Shown here piece after piece: positions 17,196 through 25,074 of a DNA stretch of 64,000 bases; positions within the stretch are counted from its first letter, which is position 1; each line of letters begins with the position of its first letter. The DNA lies in assembly GCA_019636655.1 (NCBI GenBank), contig JAHBXB010000007.1:62001-126000 (forward strand). Direction: 5' to 3'. Made by a program: the position numbers and the translations under genes. Source of the stretch: Phycisphaeraceae bacterium. GTDB lineage: Bacteria; Planctomycetota; Phycisphaerae; Phycisphaerales; UBA1924. Below the pieces are notes generated by a model. It searched no databases, was not told where the DNA came from, and saw only the letters and a program-made list of their open reading frames with translations.

Positions 17196-18255
17196 ATGAA
17201 GTGGCATGCGAAGAGACGCTGCAGGTACTGCTCGTACGAACTGGAGGGAATCCAGCGGAATCGGTGCTGCCCGGAGTGCGGAGCAGAGCAGGCGTATCAG
17301 CCGCCGAACCTGTGGATATACCGAGCTATCGGTCTGCTTGTTGGCGTCATGGGTGTTGCGGGTGTCGGGATGTTGGCGATCTTTGGCGGCCGAGATCTGA
17401 ATGCGGCGATCGTGTTGATTGCGGCGGCATCACTGTGCGTTGTGCCGTGGCTCATCGTGGTCGCTACGTATGCCGCCCGCATGGTGAGCCCGAAGTTGGA
17501 GGATCGTCCCCCTGGCCACCGTCTGCGGTCGGTGGTGTTCAACCCGGTGCTCAGGACAGATGTTGTGGATCAGTTCGTCGCCTGGGGCGCTCGCGGCGGC
17601 GGGAGCATGGACGTGTTCGGCGGCCTCTCCTCAAGGCTCCGTGATGAACTGCCCATCGAGCAGCGCGCCGATGGGGTGTGCCGCATTGTCGAGCGACTGA
17701 AACTGCACCCGCGCGTGCATTTTTCTTGGGGGTGCTGCTACGGTCGTCGTGATGTACACGCTCGCGATGTCCGAGTTCGACCCACCGCCCGTTGCGCATC
17801 CTGTCGCGGCAAGTCTCGTGTTCGGATTGGGCGCCATCGTGTATGCAGCCATCCGGTTCTGTACATCCCGATCGTTCGAGGTCAATGGCTCGGACGGCAC
17901 GGTGACGGCCAGGCTCTCATGCTTTGGCTGTGTGCTGCGAACCCGGGTACACCAGCTTGTCGACTGCCACGTTGTCGTAGGGAAAGCGGAGCTGTACCAG
18001 CTCTGCCCATGGCTTTTCGCGGCGTCATCCGCGAGCGTGATCGTGCTCATCATGCCGAATGAGGCGTTGACCCTTGCGATGAGCGAGGACAGCAGCGTCG
18101 TCGACCGCTACTGGAAGGAGATGCCCAAGCCACTGCGGGCGCGACGCACCGAGGACGGCACTTTTCGCGCCCTTCGTGTAGTCGCGGGCCGGATTGGCGT
18201 TCCCGGCTGGTTCTCGCATACTGTGCAAGTTGGGGGCGGGCGTTGTGGAGGCCGT
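17196..18255 (+). pseudogene. Zinc-ribbon membrane protein, probably frameshifted
   Basis: From ATG 17196 a clear N-terminus reads a CRYCSYELEG...CPECG zinc ribbon, two membrane segments (residues about 38-62 and 67-90) and a soluble stretch to about 17715. Beyond that the frame becomes Arg/Cys-rich and runs to a stop at 18060 without protein-like character. The adjacent frame, closed by TGA at 17698, then reads a plausible continuation: FLGGAATVVVMYTLAMSE, a hydrophobic VAASLVFGLGAIVYAAIRF and more. One base too many in the T5 or G5 run at 17720-17732 would explain this. The shifted frame stays open into the DUF3300 gene, so the true 3' end is unclear. Confidence 0.5.
18194..18222 (+). promoter_or_regulatory. 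Candidate promoter of DUF3300 gene (TTGGCG-17-CATACT)
   Basis: TTGGCG at 18194-18199 and CATACT at 18217-18222 are 17 bases apart, and the predicted start point lies about 30 bases before the ATG at 18259. Confidence 0.4.
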
Positions 18256-18258
18256 GCG

Positions 18259-19548
18259 ATGCGACAGTCGCTTGTTCAACTGTTTCTGCTGGGCCTGGCC
18301 CTCACGGCCGGCACGGCGGCGGGCATGACGCGGCAACCCTCGACACCGCCCGGCGCGGTCGGCGGGGCCAAGCCTCAGGTGCCCCAGAGCACGCTCTCGG
18401 ACGCCGACCTTGAAGAGATGCTCGCGCCGATCGCGCTGTACCCGGATCCGCTGCTGGCCAACGTGCTCGCGGCGTCGGTCTATCCGGACCAGGTGAAGGC
18501 CGCGGGGGACCTGGTGAACTCCGGCGGCGACGACGCCAAGATCGAGGCGACCGACTGGGAACCGTCGGTGAAAATGGTCGCCGCGGTGCCCGAGGTCATC
18601 AAGATGATGAACCAGTACATGGATTGGACGAAGGCGCTGGGGGAGGCGTACGTCGTGCAGTCGTCGGACGTGATGGCGGCGGTGCAGAAACTCCGGGCCC
18701 GGGCCCAGGCCAACGGGGCGCTCAAGTCGACACCGCAGCAGACGGTGGTGACCAGCGGGGACACGATCATCATCCAGCCGGCCCAGCCGAACGTGATCTA
18801 CGTGCCGACGTACAACCCGACGGTCGTGTACGCGGCGCCGAGTTCCAGTTCGGTGGTCGCCGCGGGCGTGATCGGGTTCGGGATGGGGGTGGCGGTGGGG
18901 GCGATCATCGCCAACAACAGCTGCGGGTGCAACTGGCACGGCGGGTACGTGTGCTGGGGCGGGGGATGGGGCGGGAGCCACTACTCGAACGTGAACATCA
19001 ACCGCAACGTCAACATCAACAACAACAACATCAATATCAACAACCGGAACACCAACGTGAACGCGGTGACGCGCGAGGGGGCACGCTGGCAGCCGAACAC
19101 GCAGCGGATGAACCCCGCCCTGGCGCAGGGCCAGACCCCCAACCTGTCGAACTACCGCAACGCCGGGGCGGGCGGCGCCGCGGCGAGCATCCCGAACCGG
19201 CAGCCGGGCGCGGCGCCGATCGCGAGCCGGCCGGCGCCGAGACCGTCGACGACTTCGGCCGCGCGCCCCTCGCCCGGGGCGTCGTCGATCAGCAAGCCCT
19301 CGTCGATGCCAACGGCACGGCCCTCGTCGATGACGACGTCGCGGCCGACCTCGATGCCCTCGTCACGCCCTTCATCGGCGTCGCCGTCCTCCAGGCCCGC
19401 GATTCCGCCGACCCGGTCGTCAATGGGCTCGACGCCCTCCTCGTCGAGGCCCAGCGCGTTCAGCACGGGCGGCGGCGGGGGCGGGCGCGCGGCGGCGGCC
19501 CAGCGCGGATCGTTCAGCCGCGGCGGCGGGGGAAGAGGCCGGCGCTGA
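18259..19548 (+). CDS. DUF3300 secreted protein with Asn-rich and Ser/Pro-rich tails
   Basis: A 429-residue exported protein. Start at 18259 has GGAGG 8 bases upstream and opens a signal peptide (LVQLFLLGLALTAGTAAG). The DUF3300 domain (about 45-190) shows LAPIALYPDPLLANVLAAS and later NVIYVPTYNPTVVY. A Gly-rich hydrophobic helix, then a WHGGYVCWGGGWGG stretch, lead into an N-(I/V)-N repeat run (18988-19062). The last 150 residues are Ser/Pro/Arg-rich and Gly-rich, ending in RGRR. DUF3300 is an uncharacterised envelope family usually next to DUF2950, as here (66-base gap), so the two probably act together. Confidence 0.9.
   Translation: MRQSLVQLFLLGLALTAGTAAGMTRQPSTPPGAVGGAKPQVPQSTLSDADLEEMLAPIALYPDPLLANVLAASVYPDQVKAAGDLVNSGGDDAKIEATDWEPSVKMVAAVPEVIKMMNQYMDWTKALGEAYVVQSSDVMAAVQKLRARAQANGALKSTPQQTVVTSGDTIIIQPAQPNVIYVPTYNPTVVYAAPSSSSVVAAGVIGFGMGVAVGAIIANNSCGCNWHGGYVCWGGGWGGSHYSNVNINRNVNINNNNININNRNTNVNAVTREGARWQPNTQRMNPALAQGQTPNLSNYRNAGAGGAAASIPNRQPGAAPIASRPAPRPSTTSAARPSPGASSISKPSSMPTARPSSMTTSRPTSMPSSRPSSASPSSRPAIPPTRSSMGSTPSSSRPSAFSTGGGGGGRAAAAQRGSFSRGGGGRGRR
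18988..19062 (+). repeat. Asn-(Ile/Val)-Asn codon repeat inside DUF3300 gene
   Basis: About 25 codons dominated by AAC/AAT alternating with ATC, GTG and GTC, coding for a degenerate NVNINRN/NINNNN array. It is low in GC relative to its surroundings. Such runs are common in this family. Confidence 0.8.
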
Positions 19549-19614
19549 GCGGGGCGAGGGCGGACGGTGTTGATCACTGGGTCAGTCGGGTCGAGTTCAA
19601 GAGAGAAGCCTCCC

Positions 19615-20550
19615 ATGAAAACGATGCTCGGTTTTGCAGCGGCGGTGGGTGTTGCGGCCGCGATTCTGACAGGGTGCTCGACGGCCAAGCAGCCGGCTGC
19701 GACAAGCGCGACCGAGCCGCAGGTCGTGACCCAGTTGACGTTCGCGACTCCCGAGGATGCGGTGCAGGCGCTGGCGTACGGGACGGCGAACGACGATCGC
19801 GCCTACCTCAGGCAGGTCTTCGGCCCGGAGGTCGATCAACTCAGCAGCGGCGATCCGGTCGTCGACGCGGTTGACGTGAGGCGGTTCGCCCAGGCGATCG
19901 AGAAGCACCACGAGGTCGTACAGAACGCGGACGGCACGGCGACCGTCCTGATCGGCGAGCAGAGCGTCGAGTTTCCCGTGCCGCTCGAGAAGGTGGATGG
20001 ACGCTGGATGTTCAACACCCCGGCCGGAGTAGAGAACCTGACCGACCTGCGGGTCGGATACAACGAACTTCGGACGATCGAGTTCATGGGCCTGCTGCCC
20101 GCAGCGCAGGAGGAGTACCGCAAGTCGGACCCGGACGGCGACGGCATCCCGAACTATGCCCAGCGTCTGGCGAGCACGCCGGGGAAGAAGGATGGGCTGT
20201 ACTGGGAGGCGGGCCCGGGCGAGCCGCAGTCGCCGCTGGGCCCCGTCGCCGCGAGGGGCGACAACTCGCTCAGCGAGTCGCTGGGGTTCAACGGGTACTT
20301 CTTCCGCGTGCTGGTCCGGCAGGGATCGGGGGCCCCGAGCGGTGCGAAGGAATACATGAAGGACGGCTCGCTCACCGAGGGCTTCGCGGTGGTGGCGTGG
20401 CCGGCGGTGTACGACGGAACCGGGGTGATGACCTTCCTGGTCGGCGTCGATGGCATCGTGTACGAGAAGGATGCCGGAAAGGACTCGGCGCAGACCATCC
20501 AGGCGTACGACCCTTCGGACGGGTGGCGCGTGAGCGGGACGACGAAGTAG
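19615..20550 (+). CDS. DUF2950 family lipoprotein
   Basis: A 311-residue protein. Start at 19615 begins a lipoprotein signal ending ILTGC (Cys about residue 21). The mature region follows DUF2950: FATPEDAVQALAYGTANDD near the start, a central WMFNTPAG..NLTDLRVGYNELRTIEFM, then GYFFRVLVRQG and FAVVAWPAVYDGTGVMTF. The family is uncharacterised and recurrently paired with DUF3300, as seen directly upstream. It converges on the peroxiredoxin gene with no obvious terminator in the 39-base gap. Confidence 0.9.
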   Translation: MKTMLGFAAAVGVAAAILTGCSTAKQPAATSATEPQVVTQLTFATPEDAVQALAYGTANDDRAYLRQVFGPEVDQLSSGDPVVDAVDVRRFAQAIEKHHEVVQNADGTATVLIGEQSVEFPVPLEKVDGRWMFNTPAGVENLTDLRVGYNELRTIEFMGLLPAAQEEYRKSDPDGDGIPNYAQRLASTPGKKDGLYWEAGPGEPQSPLGPVAARGDNSLSESLGFNGYFFRVLVRQGSGAPSGAKEYMKDGSLTEGFAVVAWPAVYDGTGVMTFLVGVDGIVYEKDAGKDSAQTIQAYDPSDGWRVSGTTK

Positions 20551-20589
20551 GCCGCGCCGGGTCGAGCGTGGGCGTAGGGGGCGGGGAGC

Positions 20590-21222
20590 TCAGTTGGGTT
20601 GAGGGGTGGTGCGGAGGTAGGGCTTGAGTTCCTTGAATCCCTTGGGGAAGAGTTTCTTCGCTTCGTCGTTCGGAACCGACGGCAGGATGATGCAGTCCTG
20701 CCCGTGCTTCCAGTTGACCGGCGTGGCCACCTTGTGGTTGGCGGTGAGCTGGAGCGAGTCGATCACGCGCAGGATCTCGTCGAAGTTGCGGCCGGTGCTC
20801 GGTGGGTAGGTGATGGTGAGCTTGACCTTCTTGTCGGGACCGATCACGAAGACGCTGCGGACGGTGAACGTGTCGCTCGCGTTGGGATGGATCATGCCGT
20901 AGAGGTTGGCCACGCTCTTGTCGGCATCGGCAAGCAGCGGGAAGTTGAGCCTGGTTCCCTGCGTCTCTTCGATGTCCTTCGACCACTGCTCGTGGCTGGA
21001 GAGCGGGTCCACCGACAGGCCGATCACCTTCACGTTGCGCTTATCGAACTCCTTCTTGATCTTGGCGACCTCGCCCAGTTCCGTCGTGCACACGGGCGTG
21101 AAGTTCTTGGGGTGGGAGAAGAGCACCGCCCAGCTCGTTCCGATCCAGTCGTGGAACCTGATCTTGCCTTCGGTCGAGTCCTGGACGAAGTCGGGGGCCG
21201 TGTCGCCGAGTTGGATGGACAT
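20590..21222 (-). CDS. 1-Cys peroxiredoxin (Prx6 family)
   Basis: A 210-residue thiol peroxidase that reduces H2O2 and organic hydroperoxides. The peroxidatic Cys45 is in FTPVCTTE. The C-terminal extension with TPVNWKHGQDCIILPSV is the hallmark of the Prx6 group. Length matches the family (about 210-220). An AGGAGG Shine-Dalgarno lies 7 bases before the ATG. It stands alone, convergent with DUF2950. Confidence 0.96.
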   Translation of the reverse strand: MSIQLGDTAPDFVQDSTEGKIRFHDWIGTSWAVLFSHPKNFTPVCTTELGEVAKIKKEFDKRNVKVIGLSVDPLSSHEQWSKDIEETQGTRLNFPLLADADKSVANLYGMIHPNASDTFTVRSVFVIGPDKKVKLTITYPPSTGRNFDEILRVIDSLQLTANHKVATPVNWKHGQDCIILPSVPNDEAKKLFPKGFKELKPYLRTTPQPN

Positions 21223-21297
21223 GAGATCCTCCTGGTGTGATAAGGAATCGAGAATCCACCGAATGGTAGTGGGGGGTCGATTGTCCGGACAGCGCGG

Positions 21298-21906
21298 CTA
21301 CACACGACGGAGGACGGCGTACGCGAACGCCTGGTTCTTGCCCCACGGCGTGCCGTGGTCCTCGGCGGCGGAGTTGACCAGCCGGAACGACTCGCCGAAC
21401 TCGCCGGCCAGCAGCGAGGCGTCGTAGCGGCACACGGGGAGCCCGCTGCACCGTTCAGGTCCGGTTCGTGCGAACGTGGCCATGATCACGTGCCCGCCGC
21501 GCGGGATCGCCCGCTCCACCGTCGCGATGTACCGCCGCCGGTCGTCTGGGGAAGTGAGAAAGTGGAAGACCGCGCGGTCGTGCCAGAGGTCAAGCTCACC
21601 GACGTCGCCAGCGTCGAGCGCATCGGCGACGATCCAGCGGACGCGGTCGGCCCGCTCCCCGAGGCGGGCGCGGGCACGGTCGATCGCCGCGGCCGAGATG
21701 TCCAGCACCGCGATCTCGCGGACGCCGCGGCCGACCAGTTCGCCGGCCAAAGCCGATTGCCCACCTCCGACATCGATCACTCGTTCCGGGAGTGGCGAGA
21801 TGGAATCGAACAAGGCGAGCGACGTGGTGGGGGTCGCCTGGAACCAACTCAGTTCGGCGTCCCCTTTGGTCTCGTAGACGCTTTCCCAGTGGGCGCGAGT
21901 GTCCAT
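21298..21906 (-). CDS. Class I SAM-dependent methyltransferase
   Basis: A 202-residue protein starting at 21906 (AGGA 7 bases upstream; the in-frame extension before it is Pro/Ala-rich filler). It opens AHWESVYETKGDAELSWFQ, a motif of small methyltransferases near the thiopurine/tellurite-type group. Motif I is VIDVGGGQSALAGEL, followed by VLDISAAAIDRAR and WIVADALDA for SAM binding. Substrate unknown. The 13-base gap after the membrane gene at 21920 suggests co-transcription with it and perhaps with pgsA-pgpA. Confidence 0.87.
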   Translation of the reverse strand: MDTRAHWESVYETKGDAELSWFQATPTTSLALFDSISPLPERVIDVGGGQSALAGELVGRGVREIAVLDISAAAIDRARARLGERADRVRWIVADALDAGDVGELDLWHDRAVFHFLTSPDDRRRYIATVERAIPRGGHVIMATFARTGPERCSGLPVCRYDASLLAGEFGESFRLVNSAAEDHGTPWGKNQAFAYAVLRRV

Positions 21907-21919
21907 CGGGGGGTTCCTA

Positions 21920-22213
21920 CTAACGGCGGACGCGCCGGGTGGCGACGGTGGTGGTGCGCTGTGCACCGTGCCCGAGGATGCCAAGGTCAATCAGCACAGC
22001 CAGGACAACCAGGACCAGGTAGAGGCCCGAGATGCCGCCGTTGGAGTTCATCCCGAACGCATAGGCGAGGGTGGTGAGCGGCATGAACAGGAACCCGAGC
22101 ACGGGCCACAGCACCGTCTGGTAGGCCTTGGCGAGGTAGTTGCTGGTCAGGAAGATCAGGATGATGACGACGCGCGGGAAGAAATAGGCAAGCAAGCCGA
22201 GCAGGCAGGGCAT
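21920..22213 (-). CDS. Small three-TM membrane protein
   Basis: A 97-residue protein with hydrophobic segments at about residues 4-24, 34-52 and 64-83 and a basic Arg/Thr C-terminus. GGGAG lies 7 bases before ATG 22213. It sits 20 bases after pgpA and 13 before the methyltransferase, so it is likely part of the same transcript. No family assigned. Confidence 0.7.
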   Translation of the reverse strand: MPCLLGLLAYFFPRVVIILIFLTSNYLAKAYQTVLWPVLGFLFMPLTTLAYAFGMNSNGGISGLYLVLVVLAVLIDLGILGHGAQRTTTVATRRVRR

Positions 22214-22233
22214 GGTGAGTCTCCCGGGTTTGC

Positions 22234-22773
22234 TCAGAACGCGAGGCGGGTCACCAGTTGCACAACAATGAGCGTCTGGACGCCGGCGACCAGATCGTCC
22301 ACCAGGATTCCCCAACCGCCGCGGAGCCGTTGGAGCGAATAGGCGGGCGGGAGTTTGAGAATGTCGAAGATCCGGAAGGAGACAAACGCCAGCGCGAGCG
22401 TGAGGGCCAGGCGCGGGGTGGTCGAGAAACTCGCGGCGGGCAGGCCCAGCAGGGGGAGGCACTGGCCGGCGGTCTCATCGGCGACGACCGACGATGGGTC
22501 CTTCTTGCCCCAGCGGACCTCCGCAGCGGGTCCAAAGGCGATACACCCGAGTGACGCCATGGCGCACAGGGTGAGGAGGACCGTGTGGTAGATCGCCCCG
22601 GCACTGGGGTCCTTACCAGTGGGAACGATGCCGCCGAGGATCAAGAGCCCTGCCAGTCCGATTGGCGGAAGCGACCCCCATGTTCCGGGGGCTGGGCGAA
22701 GCGTGCCGAGGCCTCCGCTGGTTACGAAGAACCAGCCGACGGGGGAGAGGGGGAGGGGGGAGGGGGGAGTCAC
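22234..22773 (-). CDS. pgpA: Phosphatidylglycerophosphatase A
   Basis: A 179-residue inner-membrane phosphatase converting phosphatidylglycerol phosphate to phosphatidylglycerol. The PgpA motifs APGTWGSLPP (N-terminal), VVADETAGQ and GILVDDLVAGV (C-terminal) are present with about four membrane helices between them. The GTG start at 22773 overlaps the TGA of pgsA (GTGA), so translation is coupled to the enzyme for the preceding step. Longer in-frame starts would run deep into pgsA and were rejected. Confidence 0.92.
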   Translation of the reverse strand: MTPPSPLPLSPVGWFFVTSGGLGTLRPAPGTWGSLPPIGLAGLLILGGIVPTGKDPSAGAIYHTVLLTLCAMASLGCIAFGPAAEVRWGKKDPSSVVADETAGQCLPLLGLPAASFSTTPRLALTLALAFVSFRIFDILKLPPAYSLQRLRGGWGILVDDLVAGVQTLIVVQLVTRLAF

Positions 22774-23561
22774 GCGTCGGTTCCCGGGGCCGCGTCCGAC
22801 CGGGTGTTCATCAGAGCGGCGGCGTGTCGGACATAAGGCCAGCCGGACCAGACTGTTACGAGCACGGTGAGCCAGACCAGCCCGGCAATAAACCACCCCG
22901 CCGGGGTTCGAACTGCCCCGCCGCCACCTTCTGGCCAAGTGACGGCCGGTGCGAATGAGAGGATGCCCAGGATGGTGGGGACGCAGACGGACTGCAGGAC
23001 CATCTTGAGCTTGCCGCTCATCGTGGCGGGGAATTTGACGCCGTCGGACTCCAGAACCGCCCTGATCGAGGTAATCAGCAGTTCACGGGCGAGGATGACG
23101 GCGACGACCCACGGTTCAGCGCCCGAGACCTGAATCGACCATGCCCGCCCGCCCACGGAGAAGCCGGGGCCGGCGAGAAGGATGAACGCGGAAATGACCA
23201 GCAGTTTGTCCGCAAACGGGTCCATGATGCGGCCAAAGGCGCTGGTGACGCGCCACTTGCGGGCGAGGTAGCCGTCGAGGAGGTCCGTCAGGGCCGCGAC
23301 GGCGAACAGGGACGCCGCGACGACCAGCTGCGGCAGGAACGGGTGCTGGCGGGGGACCGGGGCGAGCGAGAGCAGCGGGAGCGACCGTTCGTAGTCGAAC
23401 CCGGCGAGGGACGCGAAGAAGCCGATCGCGAGGAAAACCCGGGCAACGGTGAGGATGTTGGGGAGCCTGCGCTGGAGGGGCGTGGGCGCGAGGGCCGGCG
23501 GTGGCGGCGTCTCACGCGAGGCCGAGGGGACGGGAACAGGATTGCTGGAGGCGGGGTCCAT
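22770..23561 (-). CDS. pgsA: CDP-diacylglycerol-glycerol-3-phosphate 3-phosphatidyltransferase
   Basis: A 263-residue integral membrane enzyme making phosphatidylglycerol phosphate from CDP-diacylglycerol and glycerol-3-phosphate. The CDP-alcohol phosphatidyltransferase signature is intact: D-G-x2-A-R-x8-G-x3-D-x3-D in DGYLARKWRVTSAFGRIMD..ADK (about residues 99-122). A Pro-rich N-terminus precedes the first helix. It has no Shine-Dalgarno; a TACGAT box ends 8 bases before the ATG. First gene of an apparent pgsA-pgpA-membrane protein-methyltransferase run. Confidence 0.94.
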   Translation of the reverse strand: MDPASSNPVPVPSASRETPPPPALAPTPLQRRLPNILTVARVFLAIGFFASLAGFDYERSLPLLSLAPVPRQHPFLPQLVVAASLFAVAALTDLLDGYLARKWRVTSAFGRIMDPFADKLLVISAFILLAGPGFSVGGRAWSIQVSGAEPWVVAVILARELLITSIRAVLESDGVKFPATMSGKLKMVLQSVCVPTILGILSFAPAVTWPEGGGGAVRTPAGWFIAGLVWLTVLVTVWSGWPYVRHAAALMNTRSDAAPGTDA

Positions 23562-23569
23562 GCCGCGTC

Positions 23570-23575
23570 ATCGTA
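23570..23575 (-). promoter_or_regulatory. Candidate -10 (TACGAT) 8 bases before pgsA
   Basis: Minus-strand TACGAT ends 8 bases before the pgsA ATG, with no Shine-Dalgarno in between, fitting a leaderless transcript. Confidence 0.4.
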
Positions 23576-23699
23576 GTGGATCGAGTGAAGGAGTCCGCAC
23601 CGGAGGCACTGAGAGCCGCCGCGTGTTGAACGTGGTCGGGCCCTGCTCTATCCTCACGCCCTAGGCCTTGGCGGGGGTGCGGGATCGCGGAGTCTGGGT

Positions 23700-24674
23700 T
23701 TGACCGAACTTTTCAGCCCGGTCCTGCTCTATGTCGGTTGTGCGGTGGGCGCCGGGGGGGTCTGCCTTGCGCTGCCGCGGCGCGGGGTGAGTCCGCAGGT
23801 GATCGGGGCGATCCTGGGAGCGGTGGGTCTCGGGCTGGTTCTGCTGGCGGTGGGGCTGCGGACGACGCCGTCGGCGCTGCCGGGTCCGCTGTTCTACATC
23901 TTTTCGCTGATTGCGCTGGGGGCGTCGCTGCGGGTGATCAGCCATCCAAGGCCGGTGTACGCGGCGCTGTACTTCATCCTGACGATCGTTTCGAGCGCGG
24001 GGCTGTACCTGCTTCTGTCCGCCGAGTTCATGGCGTTTGCCCTGATCATCGTGTACGCCGGGGCGATCCTGATTACCTACCTGTTCGTGATCATGCTGGC
24101 GACCGAGTCGCCGACGGCGGACGCGGTGGACGCGCTGCAGGACTACGACCGATACAGCCGCGAGCCGATCGTGGCGACGGTGGCGGGGTTCGCGGTGCTG
24201 GCGGCGCTGACCACGATGATCGGGAACGGGGCGGCGCGGCTGCCGATGCGGCCCGCGGGGTCGGAGGTGGCACTGCTGCAGGAACTGCCCCTCAAGATCC
24301 AGCGGGACCTGGTGGATGCGGGGGTGATGACGGCTTCGGAGCGGATCGTCCGCGGGGTCGGCGAGGAGGGAGAGCGCGGGGCGTACCAGATTGATTTGAG
24401 GGAGCGGACCGCCGTGGTTGCGAGCCCGGACGGGGTGGAGCGGACGGTGGAGATCCCGGCCGGAATCTCGCTCGCGAACGTGGAAGGGATCGCGTTCAGC
24501 CTGCTGAACGACCACCCCGGGGCGATCGAGATGGCGGGCGTGGTGCTGCTGATGGCGATGCTGGGGGCGGTGGTGCTGGCGCGGAAGAAGGTGGAGATGG
24601 ACGACGCGGCCAAGCGGGCGGCGGCGACGCGCCTTCGCGAAGAGATGCCGACGGCGCCAGGGGCCGCCGCATGA
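23700..24674 (+). CDS. nuoJ: NADH-quinone oxidoreductase subunit J
   Basis: A 324-residue membrane subunit of complex I, first gene of nuoJKLMN here. The conserved NuoJ core is clear: a helix, ISHPRPVYAALYFILTIVSSAGLYL, then AEFMAFALIIVYAGAILITYLFVIMLA, and a last helix EMAGVVLLMAMLGAVVLARKK. Bacterial NuoJ is usually 160-200 residues; this one has an extra N-terminal helix pair and a soluble insertion of about 100 residues before the last helix. The TTG at 23700 is the only sensible start seen. Its TGA overlaps nuoK (ATGA). Confidence 0.93.
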   Translation: MTELFSPVLLYVGCAVGAGGVCLALPRRGVSPQVIGAILGAVGLGLVLLAVGLRTTPSALPGPLFYIFSLIALGASLRVISHPRPVYAALYFILTIVSSAGLYLLLSAEFMAFALIIVYAGAILITYLFVIMLATESPTADAVDALQDYDRYSREPIVATVAGFAVLAALTTMIGNGAARLPMRPAGSEVALLQELPLKIQRDLVDAGVMTASERIVRGVGEEGERGAYQIDLRERTAVVASPDGVERTVEIPAGISLANVEGIAFSLLNDHPGAIEMAGVVLLMAMLGAVVLARKKVEMDDAAKRAAATRLREEMPTAPGAAA

Positions 24675-25027
24675 TGACGCAGTTGATGACGCTGGCCCAG
24701 GCGGGAACCCCCGAGGCGATGCCGCAGTCGACCCTGCTGCACTACTTGGTGGTATCGGCGTTGATGTTCGCGATCGGGCTGATCGGCTTCCTGACGCGCC
24801 GGAACCTGATCATCATGTTCCTGTGCACGGAGCTGATGTTCCAGGCGGCCGGCATCGCCCTGATCGCGTTCAGCAGGTTCTGGCTGAACCACACGGGGGA
24901 GACGTTCGTGATCTTCGTCCTGACGGTGGCGGCGGCGGAGGCGGCGCTGGCGCTGGCGCTCGTGGTGCTGCTGTTCCGGCGGAAGGAGACGCTCGACGCC
25001 GAGCAGTGGCGCGAGATGCGCGGGTAG
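24671..25027 (+). CDS. nuoK: NADH-quinone oxidoreductase subunit K
   Basis: A 118-residue three-helix proton-channel subunit of complex I. Family core is present: IGLIGFLTRRNLIIMFLCTELM (with the key Glu in helix 2), then FVIFVLTVAAAEAALALALVVLLFRR. Start ATG 24671 overlaps the nuoJ stop by four bases. A 47-base gap precedes nuoL. Confidence 0.96.
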   Translation: MMTQLMTLAQAGTPEAMPQSTLLHYLVVSALMFAIGLIGFLTRRNLIIMFLCTELMFQAAGIALIAFSRFWLNHTGETFVIFVLTVAAAEAALALALVVLLFRRKETLDAEQWREMRG

Positions 25028-25074
25028 GGAACGGGTCAACCGGGGGCCGGGGCAGAGAAGGATGGTCGTGGCGA

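Noticed and set aside
17749-19548. A single 599-residue protein fusing zinc-ribbon remnant and DUF3300
   Set aside because: A good Shine-Dalgarno, signal peptide and possible promoter define the DUF3300 start at 18259.
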